A stretch of 64,000 bases of DNA from Eutypa lata. Lineage: Eukaryota; Ascomycota; Sordariomycetes; Xylariales; Diatrypaceae. Positions 1 to 11,503 of the stretch are shown one piece after another (positions within the stretch are counted from its first letter, which is position 1; the number at the start of each line of letters is the position of its first letter). The stretch covers positions 1,359,001-1,423,000 of the forward strand of contig JAKULF010000006.1 of NCBI GenBank assembly GCA_022661535.1, in the 5' to 3' direction. The notes below the pieces were generated by a model. The model did no database searches. It had not been told where the DNA came from and saw nothing but the letters and a program-made list of their open reading frames with translations. Both the position numbers and the translations under genes were made by a program.

Positions 1-92
1 AATGAACCGGAAGCCTGTTACACGTTCACGAGTTAGTATATGCTATTCTTAGTATGTCTCAAGAGCTCTCGCGGCTGCCTGAAGAGTCCCAA

Positions 93-2076
93 CTAAATTA
101 TATGGTGTAAATTGAGACATGATCTTGAGACAAGCAGTAAAATGAAAATGAACGACTCCAAAAGCTCACCTAATCGCTTGACATGCAGTATAAAGAGGGC
201 GTCAATCATCTGGGATGCCCTTGTACATTGCTCCTTCGCCGTTTGTTGCATGGTGCGGTATGGTCTACAGAGGAGTATGGTGACTGTGTGGTACATAAGA
301 TTCAGGACTAGAATATGCAACGGAGGACAGACTAAGGCCCTTTTGGTTGCCTCCTTGATGAAGAGCTCCGGGGGCAGCCGGTCGGCCCAAGCGCGTAGTT
401 TGAGTAGCGTCGAGTCGAGAAACTCCATAAGTTGGTGGTGTCTTCCCCCGTGCGGTCGTGAGTACAATTCATCTAGTACGCTTTCGGTGATGACGCATAG
501 CTCACAGTAAGCCGTGAAGCGCGTGCTGCTCAGAGTTCTCTGTTCTAGAAGACCCCCCGCGAAGGAGGAGGAGCTCTGAGTGTTCCCCCTCATCGTGGTA
601 GTTGGTTGCCACCTCTCGTTGTCGGCCTCTTGGCCAAAGGGGAGCGTGTCCTTTGTGGGTAGCTCTACGGTACACGGCACGGCCGCGGCCCGGCCAAGAC
701 ACACGCTCATGGTCTTGTCCCAGGTGTAGCAGCTCCAGAAGACCTGTCGCCGCAACGCGAGGTCTTCCTCCGTAAAGACTTGCCTCCGCTTTGCGGCTAG
801 CTGGCCGAGCTTTCTGGGCGATACGTCGATCCCGAGGTCACGCATCATCCGGAAGGCCATCCCGGAGTAGAGCCAGCCCTGCGACACACGACCGCATGCG
901 CATTCTCTCGCGGAGAATATTAGAAGGCCCTGCAGAGTTGGTATTGAGCTTCCCCCGCGGTCAATTTCCTCGACCATGAATTTTAGTGCTTTGCCGGCGA
1001 AGTCGTGCCCGACTTCTGTCGCGTCCGGACGTATAGAGTACTGCAACGTCTAGAGTTAGCAATTAAATCCTTGAGGTATCTTAGCGAGGTTTAGGAGTTG
1101 CTCGGGAGTTTTGGCTCCTGAAAATGCCCCTTTCAGGAACCTCAACCACTTGAGTCAGGTAGCTAGCTAGAAAGGGCAAAAAGTAACTCTCAAAATTACT
1201 TACTCGAGCGGCTTGTGCCAGTACAACGCATAACAGAAAAGGGGTGATGCATGGTCCAGATGTGTACAGGTCGCCTACAATGCTTTGTTAGTGCAATTAA
1301 GTAAGTTAATGATGGGATGTATATATACTGACGTATGAATAGGGGCTTGCATAGCACGCAATGAAGGTGGTGTGGATAGCACCAGTAAGTATCTAGGAGA
1401 TCATTCAGGAGAGCAGGTGATATCTCTGCTAGGAGTGCAGCCGTATTATGACACCTGAAATACGACGGAGAGATGCTTGTTATGTCGGGACTCTGATCTT
1501 CGGTGCTGGTTTGATACTCTGGTACATTGGTGTCATCTGTACAATGATCCTTCGAAGCTATGTGATATAAGCTCGTCTTTCCGTAGAAGCAGACTCGGCC
1601 ATCTGCCCCAACCGAAGCCGTCTCGATAGTGTCGTCTGTGCTGTCCATGGAGGTATTTTCAGTAAAATGAGGGCCATCCGGCACGTGAGGACTCTGAACT
1701 ACACGCGACCTCCCGCCATTCATCCCTTTAGTGCTTATAGGCTCGTCTAGAAGAACATCGCGCTCCTCATCTCTCACCAGTCGAAGTTCTTCAAGTCTAT
1801 CCTTGTATGCCTGAAGCTGGTCTTGTAGCGATGCGACAAAGGCTACCGACGGCCCTCTATAAGATAATTAAGACCCCTCTTTGTAGTTCGCGACTAGCAT
1901 ACTTACTTATTATTATATGAACAGTTTTCATGGTTAGCAACGCACTTTTGACACGCGGGTAAAGCGCCATTACACCTCGCCTTCCGTCTCCTACAGTTTG
2001 AACAGGCGAAGCCATATTTTCGTGTCGGCTTCGAAGTAGTGCTATTGCTGCTGATTTCTCCGTTATCTGTCATCAT
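93..2076 (-). CDS. Zn2Cys6 fungal transcription factor (C-terminus probably frameshifted)
   Basis: Four exons are inferred: 1907-2076, 1333-1856, 1204-1274 and 93-1049, giving 573 residues. The N-terminus carries a binuclear zinc cluster with spacing CX2CX6CX6CX2CX6C (begins CSNCRRRKARC, residues about 24-51). A fungal-specific regulatory domain follows; recognisable blocks are FYGKTSLYHIA, then DLYTSGPCITPF, and SQGWLYSGMAFRMMRDLGI with FWSCYTWDK. Such proteins are nuclear activators, often of the catabolic or secondary-metabolite genes beside them, which fits the enzyme genes to the right. The second intron uses a GTCAGT donor. Near 150-170 the reading frame seems to slip: the annotated frame ends in LNLHHII, while the neighbouring frame down to position 49 gives SQFTPYNLVGTLQAAARALE, which reads like the natural end of this domain. 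It may be a damaged allele. Confidence 0.85.
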
Positions 2077-2433
2077 CAATTTAATAGTCTAAAATCCGGA
2101 GAAAGACTCACTCAACAAAGCTTGGGTGAATTATATAAAGTGATGCGCTTCGGATCCGAATGAGGCAAGTCCGCTTCGGAGAACCGAAGGGATATATGAA
2201 GTAGTGGGGTTGATCTGGATATGGGGTCGGCGTGACGTCGAATCGCATCCTTTACCGGACAATGCTTACGACGATCCATTCGGCTTTCTTAACAGCAGGT
2301 CCGCTTTTACCCCGAAAGCTCTCCGAGTAGCCGAGTCTGGGAACGGTTATAAGAACACCTCGTCATCATTATACGATTACAGGGAATTATCGATATTAAA
2401 TTAGTAACCGAAACGTCTTTCCATTTGCCCAAA
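2077..2433. promoter_or_regulatory. Divergent promoter region between regulator and Dabb gene
   Basis: This 357 bp gap lies between the start codons of two divergently transcribed genes, so it must hold both promoters. It contains inverted CCGAA/TTCGG elements (for example around 2150-2185, CTTCGGATCCGAATG and CTTCGGAGAACCGAAG). Such CGG half-sites in inverted orientation are the kind of sequence Zn2Cys6 proteins bind, so autoregulation is possible. Binding is inferred only. Confidence 0.4.
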
Positions 2434-2960
2434 ATGCCTGTGTATCATATTGGTAAGACCTAATTTATATCATGAGAATCAAGACTCGAAACCCTTTTGA
2501 CAATGTATATTCGGTAAAACAGTGTTATTCCGACTAAAGCCGTCGGTGACGCAAGAATCAATCGACCAATTCACGGGGAAAGCCGCTGCAATGGTTGGGA
2601 AGGTCCCTGGTAGGTTACCATCCAGTACACCATCGCATATGCACTTCTTCTAGCAATGTAATGTTAATAACTTCGCGCAGGTCTCTTGAAGGTAGATTTC
2701 AACCGTCCTCTGCCTGCTACCGCCCATCGGAGCAAAGGGTACGATATGGGTCTCGTGGCAATATTGGAGAAGCCTGAGGATGTCGAGGTTTATGCAAAAC
2801 ATCCTGCACACCTAGAGTAAGATTCACACACACAGACTTTTTATTACACTTTAATAATGTATACACTGAGCTAACATCATCGATGTCAAAAAGGGTTCAT
2901 GGGATTCGTGAAGCGCTTTGCGATGATACACTGGTGTATGATATGGAGTATGCTGTTTGA
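2434..2960 (+). CDS. Dabb (stress-responsive A/B barrel) domain protein
   Basis: This gene is too fragmented to appear as one long ORF. Four exons are read by hand: 2434-2452, 2523-2609, 2681-2816 and 2894-2960 (309 nt, 102 residues). All junctions are GT..AG and keep frame. The product begins MPVYHIVLFRLKP and contains GYDMGLVAILEKPEDVEVY, the strongly conserved KHPAHLEVH block and an ending like ALCDDTLVYDMEY. These are the features of the small dimeric alpha/beta-barrel Dabb family, whose length is usually about 100 residues. Some members cyclise polyketides or act as small-molecule binding or stress proteins; the true substrate here is unknown. It is divergent from the regulator and likely part of the same small cluster. 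Confidence 0.8.
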
Positions 2961-3541
2961 TTCCATATAGCGGGATAATACTTATTAATACTAAAAAACA
3001 GTGACACAGTAGAAGTAGGAAGCCTCAACTACTGAGTTCTTATGACCATTGAATATAAAATACCACTGTACTAAATCAAATAATCGTCGTGCGTTATACG
3101 ACGAAGACCAAATGTAAAGTGTATTAACAAAGCAATTAGCTACATAATAAATACGTAATGTATCTATTGTACATCTCTGTAGATTCACCGCATGCTCCGT
3201 GTAGAACCCTTAGGCTAAAACTTCACTCTTATTTCTCAACCCCTCATCCCCCCAAGACTTCTCCAACTCCGGCATCTTCCCGCGACAGTCTTTATATTAC
3301 CTGCAGTGTCACATCGGTAACATTCCGTACCACCTAATATGAGGGGTGTTGTCATGGTCAACACATTCCAGCCTCTTTAGAGACGATGGGCCATTAATAA
3401 TAGCTCCTTAAATACTTGTAGCTGTATCTAACTTTGTAGGTTGCCCTAGAATGACAATGCTTATACCATAATGAGCTCTATGTAAACTAGACAGAGGAAA
3501 GGAGAGCTCGCATAACCAGTACCAGAAGTCTGAACGGAGTA
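2961..3541. other. Gene-free stretch
   Basis: AT-rich sequence of 581 bp between the Dabb gene and the unknown gene. It should hold the Dabb 3' end and the next promoter. I see no coding pattern, repeat or RNA gene. Confidence 0.5.
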
Positions 3542-4289
3542 ATGGAAGGTGTTGACCAAGTCCTCGCAGGTCTTCAAGCGGCTTATCTGAGCGCCAATGC
3601 CCTGACGACACCTTTGAACAATCCCTTCAGGGAAGGATTAAGGATCTACGCTGAGACTTGCTCCTTCGAATTCTTTGTAAGTTCCTCAAGGCCTACTTTT
3701 ATGTAGCTATTTTCTTCTAACAGGTAACTTCTAGCAAGACACAGCTGGAAACATCTATATCAGCGAGCCTGGGCAAGATCCCGATCTTGCACCTATAGCC
3801 GTTTCCTTCTCCCTAGATGATGGCCTGTCCAAAGCTACCTTCGAGAGTGCCATTCGCATCTTTTCGCTCTTGTCGAGGGAGAAGTCGATATTATGTGGAT
3901 TAGTTCTTGTGGGATGGACTTCTCTAGACTTGGAACCTATCGGTCGCAAGATTTGGGATGCATCCGGTGCAAAGTCTCCATCCGAGGTGCGACCAGAACT
4001 GGAGCAATTTCAGACTATGCGGAACCCAGGGGATATCTCAGTGTCAGCCGTCTTGGATGTATCGGAAGAAGAGGATGAAACGACGTTGAAAATCGAGGGG
4101 AGTCCCGTACTCATCGATCAGGCACGCAGCGCCCCTTCTGTGGCCCCGGCTGAGATTCGCGAGGTTGCGACCAAGCCGATTAGGGCGCCTGTGATCTCAA
4201 TTAGGGGGCCGGAAGCCAACTCGGTTGCCTGCGGTTTAATAAGAAGCTACAGTGCCTATGTGGTAGAACTGTTTGATAATTTCGAGTAA
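3542..4289 (+). CDS. Hypothetical protein, 229 residues
   Basis: Two exons are inferred, 3542-3676 and 3735-4289. The intron has a GTAAGT donor and a TCTAG acceptor, and an earlier CAG acceptor at about 3723 leads to a stop, so the later one is chosen. The protein starts MEGVDQVLAGLQ and its middle part reads SFSLDDGLSKATFESAIRIF followed by a hydrophobic ILCGLVLVGWTS segment. The last third is acidic and low in complexity. I recognise no family and see no signal peptide or catalytic motif. Its position between a Dabb gene and a hydrolase gene on the same strand suggests membership of the cluster, but no role can be assigned. Confidence 0.6.
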
Positions 4290-4647
4290 ACACATCTCTA
4301 GAATATAGCTTCACGATACTCGTAAATTTGATCCACAAGTGACATGGATGAGAAAGAGTTGAACCAATGGAGATATGGTATAGGGGTCAGAATATCTCGT
4401 GCTACTAAGACCTGGGTCTGGCTTGGCTTTATTTTCAAGGAAACTTTGCGAAGCTATAACGTTGGCTTGAATGCCGAGACCCACATTCAGGTCCCGGTAA
4501 CTTTCCGGGGTTGGTAAAAGTGTATATATTACAGGGGATACGTACAACAATGAAGTACTTAGTTAGGAGAGAGGATCATTCAACTTGAATACATAGCGAC
4601 CAAAACCACAAACTACACAGTATTTTACGCCAATCCTTTATTCAATC
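4290..4647. other. Gene-free stretch, promoter of hydrolase gene
   Basis: 358 bp between two genes on the plus strand. It should hold the hydrolase promoter; I see no distinct motif worth naming. Confidence 0.4.
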
Positions 4648-5646
4648 ATGTCTTCACAAATTACGTCAACGGGGTATATACCTCGCGACTCCGTCCAACT
4701 TTTCTACGAAAGAGAGGGCAACAACCAGGAAGGTAGAACCATTCTGTTTGTTCACGGGCTCGGGGGCACTACAAATGCCTACCAACCTCTTGTCTCTGAA
4801 CTCCAAGACTTCGATATCGTCCGATTCGACTGGTCCGGCCATGGTCGAAGCACTGTGCCGCCGTCGGAAACAAGCATCGAGCTCTACGTGGCAGATTGCG
4901 AAGGTGGGTAGTATAAACCGATGTAGTGCGGTGGTGCTGTTTAGGAAAACTGCAGGGCCCTCGGAACGAAGACTAACAGCAATGAACCACAGCTATTATA
5001 GACCATCTAGGCCTGGCAGACATCGTCGTGGTGGGCCATTCCCTTGGTGCACTCATCAGCCTTTGCCTTGCGGCGAAGCTTCCAGACCTCGTATCAGGTA
5101 TGCATCAAATAATATCTCTATTGCCCTGTATTGTAGTATTCGGGAAAATGGATTATCACGTTCAAGGGCGTCATGTTAATGTACATTCAAGGGGTGGTGG
5201 TCTTCGGCCCCGTTAAACCGCCGCCTGAGGCCGGACGCACAGCCCTAGCCACCCGTGCGGCTACCGTGCGCCAGCGCGGAATGGTCGCTGTCACCGACAC
5301 GATTTTGTCCAATGCCTTTTCATCCAAGTCATTAACCAGCAGAAAAGCCGAAGTGTCTCTCGCTAGGGAAATGCTCACGAGGCAAGCTCCGGAAGGATAT
5401 GCAATGGCCGTGGATGCCCTGGCCCGGAGCATAGCGCCGGCATGGAGCCATATTAAGGCAAGAGTTTTCATCCTATCCGGAGAGGAGGACAAGGTGTCTA
5501 CGGTCGTAGCGGGGTCGGAGATCATGAGAGAGATCGGCTCTAATGCCCAGCAGCGGGTTTGGGAGGACGTAGGCCATTGGCACATGCTGGAGAATCCGGA
5601 TGGCTGCATCGAATCGATAAGGTCTGTGGCAGGTTTGAAACTCTGA
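4648..5646 (+). CDS. Alpha/beta hydrolase (3-oxoadipate enol-lactonase-like)
   Basis: Three exons, 4648-4903, 4993-5097 and 5192-5646, encode 271 residues. The fold is clear: the oxyanion-hole strand is ILFVHGLGGTTNAY, followed by FDWSGHGRS. The nucleophile elbow is GHSLGA across exon 2, the acid is the Asp in LSGEEDKVS, and the base is the His in VGHWHMLENP. Both introns are phase 1 and restore the nucleophile elbow region exactly. The family hydrolyses esters, lactones or C-C bonds in the cytosol. Similarity in layout to enol-lactone hydrolases is an impression only. Neighbouring dehydrogenase and amidohydrolase genes suggest a joint degradation or tailoring pathway. Confidence 0.85.
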
Positions 5647-6162
5647 GTAAGGAAGTCTTGGAAGTTGTTCTCAAAAACTACCTCATTGCCTGTTCATGTT
5701 AAAATCAGCGAATGCCGTCATGGTAACTTCATAAAATCTCGTTTCAAATATTTACGTCCTATTCTGTACTTCTAGTACACACATTGATGATCCCTGAGAT
5801 GTCCTGTTGTAGATTATGTAGTAGGTAATATCAATTTCACATATTAACATGACTTAACGAGTTCGCGAGTGCAGAACTTTATGACTTGTTAGAGACTTGT
5901 AGACAAATACTTGAGGAAAACCTAATATCAATACTAAGTTGACCTCCAGGTAAACCAGAGCTTCGTCTAGACATCTTTAGATAGACGAGATATAATTATT
6001 TTGCAGAGTGGATACAATCTATACAGGGATTATTACTATCGATGCTCAACCCATTCTAATTATATGATTCTATGTAGCATTCTATAAGATTACCTCTCAA
6101 GAAGTAAAGAACCTCGTGTTTCAGGCCTCATAGTTACGGTCCAATGCAGTCGAATCCCTCAT
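5647..6162. other. Convergent gene-free stretch
   Basis: 516 bp of AT-rich sequence between the 3' ends of two convergent genes. It presumably holds both polyadenylation regions. Nothing else seen. Confidence 0.4.
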
Positions 6163-7175
6163 CTATTTTGGGGCCAGAGAGAAGTCCTCGCCCTTGAAAG
6201 GTGGCAAACCTGCAGTAACACGCATCCCTGCCGCACAAGCGCTCCAGTCCAGACCCTCACCCCCAATGGCCTTAGCACTGGTGAGATGGTTCCAAGCCTG
6301 GTCAATGACGGGTGTCGGAGTCGAGGTCTCGGCCCCGAGTCGTCGGATGTACGAAGCATCCTTCATCCCACCGGGTAGAGTGAACCCTGTTTTGCCACTG
6401 AAGGCGCCATCTCGGATTTTCTTGCCATAGTTGACCCAAGCTGCTGCGGGGAACCATTGTTCTAGAGTAACGAGGTATTATTAGTCCAAGTTCGAGGAGA
6501 GTGTGTCTGAAAAAGACAAGACTTACGAATGAACTCGTAGAACTTTCCAACGTCGAACCCGGTCTTCTCCGCCAGCGTGAAGCTCTCTGACATAAGCTCG
6601 ATGGTACCTAGAATGCAGCTATTGCCCAGGATCTTGAGAAGAGCCCCCTTTGACGTGTCATCCCCGCAATCGATGACGGCCTTTCCGAGAGTTGGTACGA
6701 TGTAGCTCTTCAGGGTATCTCTCGCTGCGGCATTTCCAGAAATGACCACCAAGAGACCAGCATTCTTGGCAGCGGCCGGCGGCCCAAAGACCGGGCAGGA
6801 GAGGAAGCTCGAGCCTTGTGCGTCGGCTTCAGTGCGGAGCGTCGATGATGTGGTCGGAAACAAGGTCGAGTGGTCGACCAAGATGAGACTCGGCTTCGCA
6901 GCTCTCAGGATCTGTCGGTAGATGGAAAGTGCAACCTCGTCGTTGGCGAGGCAGGCATGGATGACGTCGCAGCTCGTAACTAGGTCCTCCAACGAGTCGG
7001 CAATCGCGAAGAAGCCCTCCTGGGCAAGCTTCTCGATCTTGCTCCGAGTTCGATTCCATAGCTGGACCTTGGGGAGCCCTTGGCTCTGCGCGTAGGTGGC
7101 CAGGTTCTGGCTCATCACGGACCCCATGTTTCCAAGGCCCACGAAGCCGAACGACAGGGGTTGCGGAGTTGCCAT
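6163..7175 (-). CDS. NAD(P)-binding beta-hydroxyacid dehydrogenase (HIBADH/6PGDH family)
   Basis: Two exons, 6527-7175 and 6163-6461, encode 315 residues, close to the usual 290-320 of the family. The start is the ATG giving MATPQPLSFGFVGLGNMG, because the Rossmann glycine motif GLGNMG begins right after it. Cofactor contact WNRTRSKIEKL and the substrate-binding block SCPVFGPPAAAKNAG are in the expected order. The catalytic lysine lies in SKGALLKILGN. The family oxidises or reduces beta-hydroxyacids such as 3-hydroxyisobutyrate or tartronate semialdehyde in cytosol or mitochondria. I see no clear mitochondrial presequence. It is divergent from the amidohydrolase gene and shares its promoter. 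Confidence 0.9.
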
Positions 7176-7613
7176 GTTGGGGACTTGAAAGAAATGCGGA
7201 GCAGAAATGCGGGTGCGGAGTAAATAGGGGCTCGGATGCGAATTGGATAAAAAATGTCCTTGTGTAAAACATGAGGTATCATTTCGGGTATTTATCCTCT
7301 GCGATAAATATTGTGAATACACAGTACAATGACTACCCCGCGTGTCATCCCGTTGATGCGACACCAAAGCTACGGTAACTTTCCGCCTAAAATGTGGTGG
7401 GCATTGCGGCAACTGCCCGGGAACATCGGTTCGACAATAATGTAGATTCATGCGACAAATATCGGAAAGACGCCCGTGCGGATTTCAACATCTCATTGAA
7501 CGTCGTCAATACTCCCTTTGGAATACATATAGCCCCAATTTTGCGTTTAGCAATCGTTGTCTGGTCACTCTACATTCAATCACTAGTTGTGCTATCTCGA
7601 ACAGGAAGAAGAA
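7176..7613. promoter_or_regulatory. Shared divergent promoter of dehydrogenase and amidohydrolase
   Basis: The two start codons face away from each other with 438 bp between them. This layout suggests co-regulation. A CGG triplet pair lies near 7410-7430 (GCGGCAACTGCCCGGG and ATCGGTTCG), which could serve a Zn2Cys6 regulator; this is inference. Confidence 0.45.
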
Positions 7614-9192
7614 ATGCCAGCAGTTACGATTAACAACAATGCCAAAGCTGGTCCAGCCACCTTCTCTGAGGGCCATTGGATTGACTCTGAGGATGAAGTC
7701 AGTCCCGTAAATGGACTTCCTTTTTACAAGCCTATCCCAGCTGACATCACCATCAACAACCATAAAGATGGGAACCCATCTACAATCCTATTCACAAACG
7801 TCAACATATTCGACTCCACCGGCGCTGACCCGTACCTCGGGGATGTTCTCATTGAAGGGGAGAGAATAACCGCAGTTGGGAAACTTGGTTCTCCACCACC
7901 CGGTGAAGACACCCTGGTCATTGATGGCGGAGGCAAAAAGACCCTCATGTCCGGATTGGTTGACGCCCATACCCATCTCAGCTGGAACAACGCTCCAACC
8001 CTGGACAGTCTCACAAAGCTTCCACTAGAAGAGCACGTCCTGCATACAGCGCAGTCTGCGAAGACCTACCTAGACTGCGGCTACACGATGTGTTTCGGGG
8101 CGGCCTCAGCACAACCGCGTCTCGACCTCGTCATCAAGAAGGCGATTCAGTCCGGCATGATCCCGGGCCCACGCACGCTCTCTAACTGCCAAGAGATCAC
8201 TACTACGGGCGGGGCCATCATACCAAGCATCAGCCGGTACGCGGACGGCGCCGACGCCATGCGCAAAGTCGTCCGCGAGTTCATCGAGCTCGGCGTCGAC
8301 AACATCAAGCTCAGCATGACCGGGGACTATGTGCACGAGACCATGGGGGCTGAGGAGACCTACTACACCCTATCCGAGACCAAGGCCGCCGTCGAGGAGG
8401 CCCACAACAGGGGAAAGCGGGTCTGCACACATGCCAGGTCTGCCGCGTCGGTGAAGATGTCTTGCCTCGCAGGTGCTGATGTCATCTACCACGCTAGCTA
8501 TGTCGATGAAGTAGGACTCGATATGTTGGAAGCCCTCAAAGACAGGCTGTTCGTAGCCCCCGCTATCAACTTCCCGCTACTCAGCTGCGACGGATCGGCA
8601 ACTCCTTACGGGCTGACGCCCGAAATGGCCAAGAAGAAGGGACTAGGTAAGCGATTTCAGAAGTTCCTTTCTTCCCTTTATGACTAGCTTCTACTTTTGA
8701 AGTAACTGAAAGGGGGCACATTCGAGAGCAAGAACATCCAGAGCAACGCCCAGGCCTCGCTAGAATACACGCAAAGGAATATTACTGACTCCCTACGTTG
8801 TAGTACACGAGGTAGAGATAGCATGCAAGGCAATGTCGGAGCTCAGAAGACGTGGTGTCCGCGTCCTGCCCGGAGGCGACTACGGGTTCGCGTGGGCGCC
8901 ACACGGCACGTACGCCAAAGACCTTGCGCACTTCGTCAACCTTTTCGGCTATACCCCGAAGGAGGCTCTGATTGCGGCGACAGCGTTGGGGGGCGAGATC
9001 ATGGGTCACCCAGAGGAGCTGGGGAAGATCCAGCCCGGCTACTACGCCGACGTCATCCTCGTCGATGGCAATCCCCTAGAAGACATTGAGATTCTCCAGG
9101 ACACCTCGAAGCTGCACGCGATCGTGGTAAATGGCAGCGTCCACAAGAACATAGCTTCTGTGGTCCAGGCGCCTAAGAAGGCTAACGTCTAA
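7614..9192 (+). CDS. Metal-dependent amidohydrolase (imidazolonepropionase-like)
   Basis: Two exons, 7614-8646 and 8804-9192, give 473 residues. The first ATG is at 7614; upstream in-frame codons lack ATG. The N-terminal beta-sandwich reads ILFTNVNIFDSTGADPYLGD. The metal-binding HxH is in LVDAHTHLSW, further ligands are likely the Lys in GVDNIKLSM, the His in CTHARS and the His in IYHASY, and the Asp in PGGDYGFAWAPHGT. The C-terminal AAVNGS-like end is LHAIVVNGSVHKN. Members remove acyl or carbamoyl groups or open cyclic amides, and include prolidase- and ochratoxinase-like enzymes. The substrate is not visible from sequence. The intron (157 nt) is longer than its neighbours and contains an open coding-like segment. 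Confidence 0.88.
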
Positions 9193-10730
9193 GCGTATCT
9201 GCAGTTGGGTTATGAAAAGGTTACATTCTAAGAGACAGTGGCTGATATCACAATATTGGTTTTTGCTGGGACCTCTTAACCACCCCACTCATGAGTCTGT
9301 CTGGCAGGCTATAACCGGGTTTATTAAGATTGAAAACATTTTTCTTATTTTTCGGGATAGCGAGTGTGAGCTTTGTGTGGGATTCTGTCTCTCACTTAAC
9401 GTGAGGTCCCTAATAAGTTATTTGCGGTTATCACAGAGTGTGCAGGAATGAAATTGAAAAGTTGGTCTGTGATCCCCCTTCAACGTCTTTGTGTTTAAGC
9501 ATACATAAAACCTGGTATTATATTACCAGAAAATAGTAAACGTATGATCATGACATGAGAAAGGTTTGGCAAAAGGTGAAAGTCTTCTACAAAGTCATAA
9601 TGGCTTGCATCACTCTTTAAGTTGGTGCGGTGTGGAAAACAAATTGGTATTTTGCCATACAATAACAATGGTGATTATTGCAAATATGAAATGACCTGTA
9701 GGGATATAAACACAGGATGTAATACTTACTTAGGACTATCATTTGTTTTCGAATAACATATACAACTAGACAATATTTGCCTTTATTAGCTACAGTTTTG
9801 ATTAACTAACAGGTACTCTACTGCTATTACAGTTGATGATTTCATGGTAGGATCATGAAGTATCCAGAATAACATTATGTATCACGTCTGGAACAGCCTC
9901 AAAATCGATAACCACCTCGATATCCACCCTAACAGTCCGTGAGGTCTCATAGGCGTCAACTATCATGGAATCCATTTAATAGGTAAAGGGTTCTAAATAA
10001 GCCTTTCTGCAGGGAAAAGGAGAGCTTAGAGTTACATTATGATTGCTACAAGGAGATCAGTTAGGTTGGGTGAACGGTAACTGGTCTATTGGCAGGTAAT
10101 TGACAATCCTTATTGGAATATATTAATACTAGTTGCCGACAACAGCAAATTATAAAGTTGTTATTGTACGAAAACATAACATAGAAAGCATTTACTCATC
10201 AGGAAAACTTAGTCCCGTATGTATATGTATATAGCTATAAATATAGACCAATGTACTATTATACAACTACTTATCGCTTTAATGTTGTTAAAACCTCGTA
10301 TAAAGTCATTTTCGTTGAGAATACTGTAACAGCATTCTAGATTAATACGTACTATATGTATATAATACTTTAATGTGCATTAAGATCCGAAACTTTTGTT
10401 TCTTTCTGAGCTTGAATAATTATGATTACTCCATTTCGTTTTATTACTTCTTTTTGTTGTCGGATACGCGTTATGAGGTTGCCACGGTGAGGGTTTAAAC
10501 GCGCCCACCGCATGAACCCTAGAGCGGTAGGTATTACGACACTTCATTAACCATCTCTTCCACCCCGTCATCATTTTCTTTTCATTCCCTTCTTCTAGCA
10601 ACCACCATCCAATTCTCAATGAGTAGCACCCTCAACCCCTCCATTATTACCGAGACATACTAGAGCAAGCGTTGTATCAGCACATCAACCAGTCAGCCTC
10701 TCTGAAGGCATCTCAAACGTCACGTCCGCA
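9193..10730. other. Gene-free AT-rich stretch with one short protein-like ORF
   Basis: 1.5 kb of mainly AT-rich sequence after the amidohydrolase. Apart from the minus-strand ORF at 9853-9975 described separately, I see only a short hairpin near 9512-9530 (CTGGTA..TACCAG) and the promoter region of the next gene. Confidence 0.4.
9853..9975 (-). pseudogene. Possible gene relic
   Basis: A 40-residue minus-strand frame starts MDSMIVDAYETSRTVRVDIE and looks protein-like in composition. Upstream the same frame continues as KAYLEPFTY across a single TAA to an upstream CTGCAG acceptor-like site near 10003. It sits alone in AT-rich sequence, so it may be the last exon of a decayed gene. I do not recognise the family. 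Confidence 0.2.
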
Positions 10731-11503
10731 ATGGAGGATATTCTCAGCGGCATGGAAGCAGCCGAGCGCCAGCGCAAGGTACATACGATCCTAGAGCTAG
10801 TTGATATCGTTCAACAGCAGAAGGACTCCATCAGCCACAAGGACGACATCATCGCGTCCCAAAAGAAGACGATCAAATCGCAAAACGCGATGATCTCCAG
10901 ACACGAAGCGAGAATCGATGTATTAGAGTCCGCGCTTAAGGAAACAGATCACATCCGAGACGCGCAGGAGGAAAAGCTCGATCAGAAAATCGAGGAGGTA
11001 GAAGCACTCACCAAGGATCTCAGACGCGCAACCCTTCTCGTGGAACAGACGACTCAACAGCTAGCTGCTTCCCAAGAAGAATCTCGGGACATGAGCAACG
11101 TCATCAGGGACCTACGCACCGAGATAGCGCAGGTCAACCGAACACCAGCAGCCCAATCGAGTCCTATTGTGGGGGAAAATCAACGTCCCGATGCCACTTG
11201 GACGGACGAGAGATTATACAGATTTCTCCTAGCGATTGGAAACCTTGAGGAGGCGTCGAACGTTCAAGCATCCGCACGGCGTGTAGAGGAGTTCATGGCC
11301 TACGGCCGCGCATGGATGTACGAGGGGACTCAGGAGGATCACAGTATCGCGTCAGAGGATGACGGTAAGGCTCTAAAAGATCAATTGTATTTTATTTTTT
11401 GTGCAACGAAACTGATGATAAGTACTTAGGTTTGAAGCAGGCTTTCTTAGCGCGTGCCGCCGCCAACGGCATACGCGTCGGCCGACTCACCGAGAGTGAT
11501 TAG
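10731..11503 (+). CDS. Coiled-coil protein, 235 residues
   Basis: Two exons, 10731-11364 and 11430-11503. Residues about 10-150 form a long heptad-rich, charged coiled coil (for example HKDDIIASQKKTIKSQNAMI). A short globular tail follows, with TWTDERLYRFLLAIGNLEEA and a final ARAAANGIRVGRLTESD. There is no signal peptide or membrane segment. No enzymatic motif is visible; a structural or scaffold role is the most that can be said. The intron acceptor TACTTAG restores frame (phase 1), which supports the short second exon. Confidence 0.7.
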
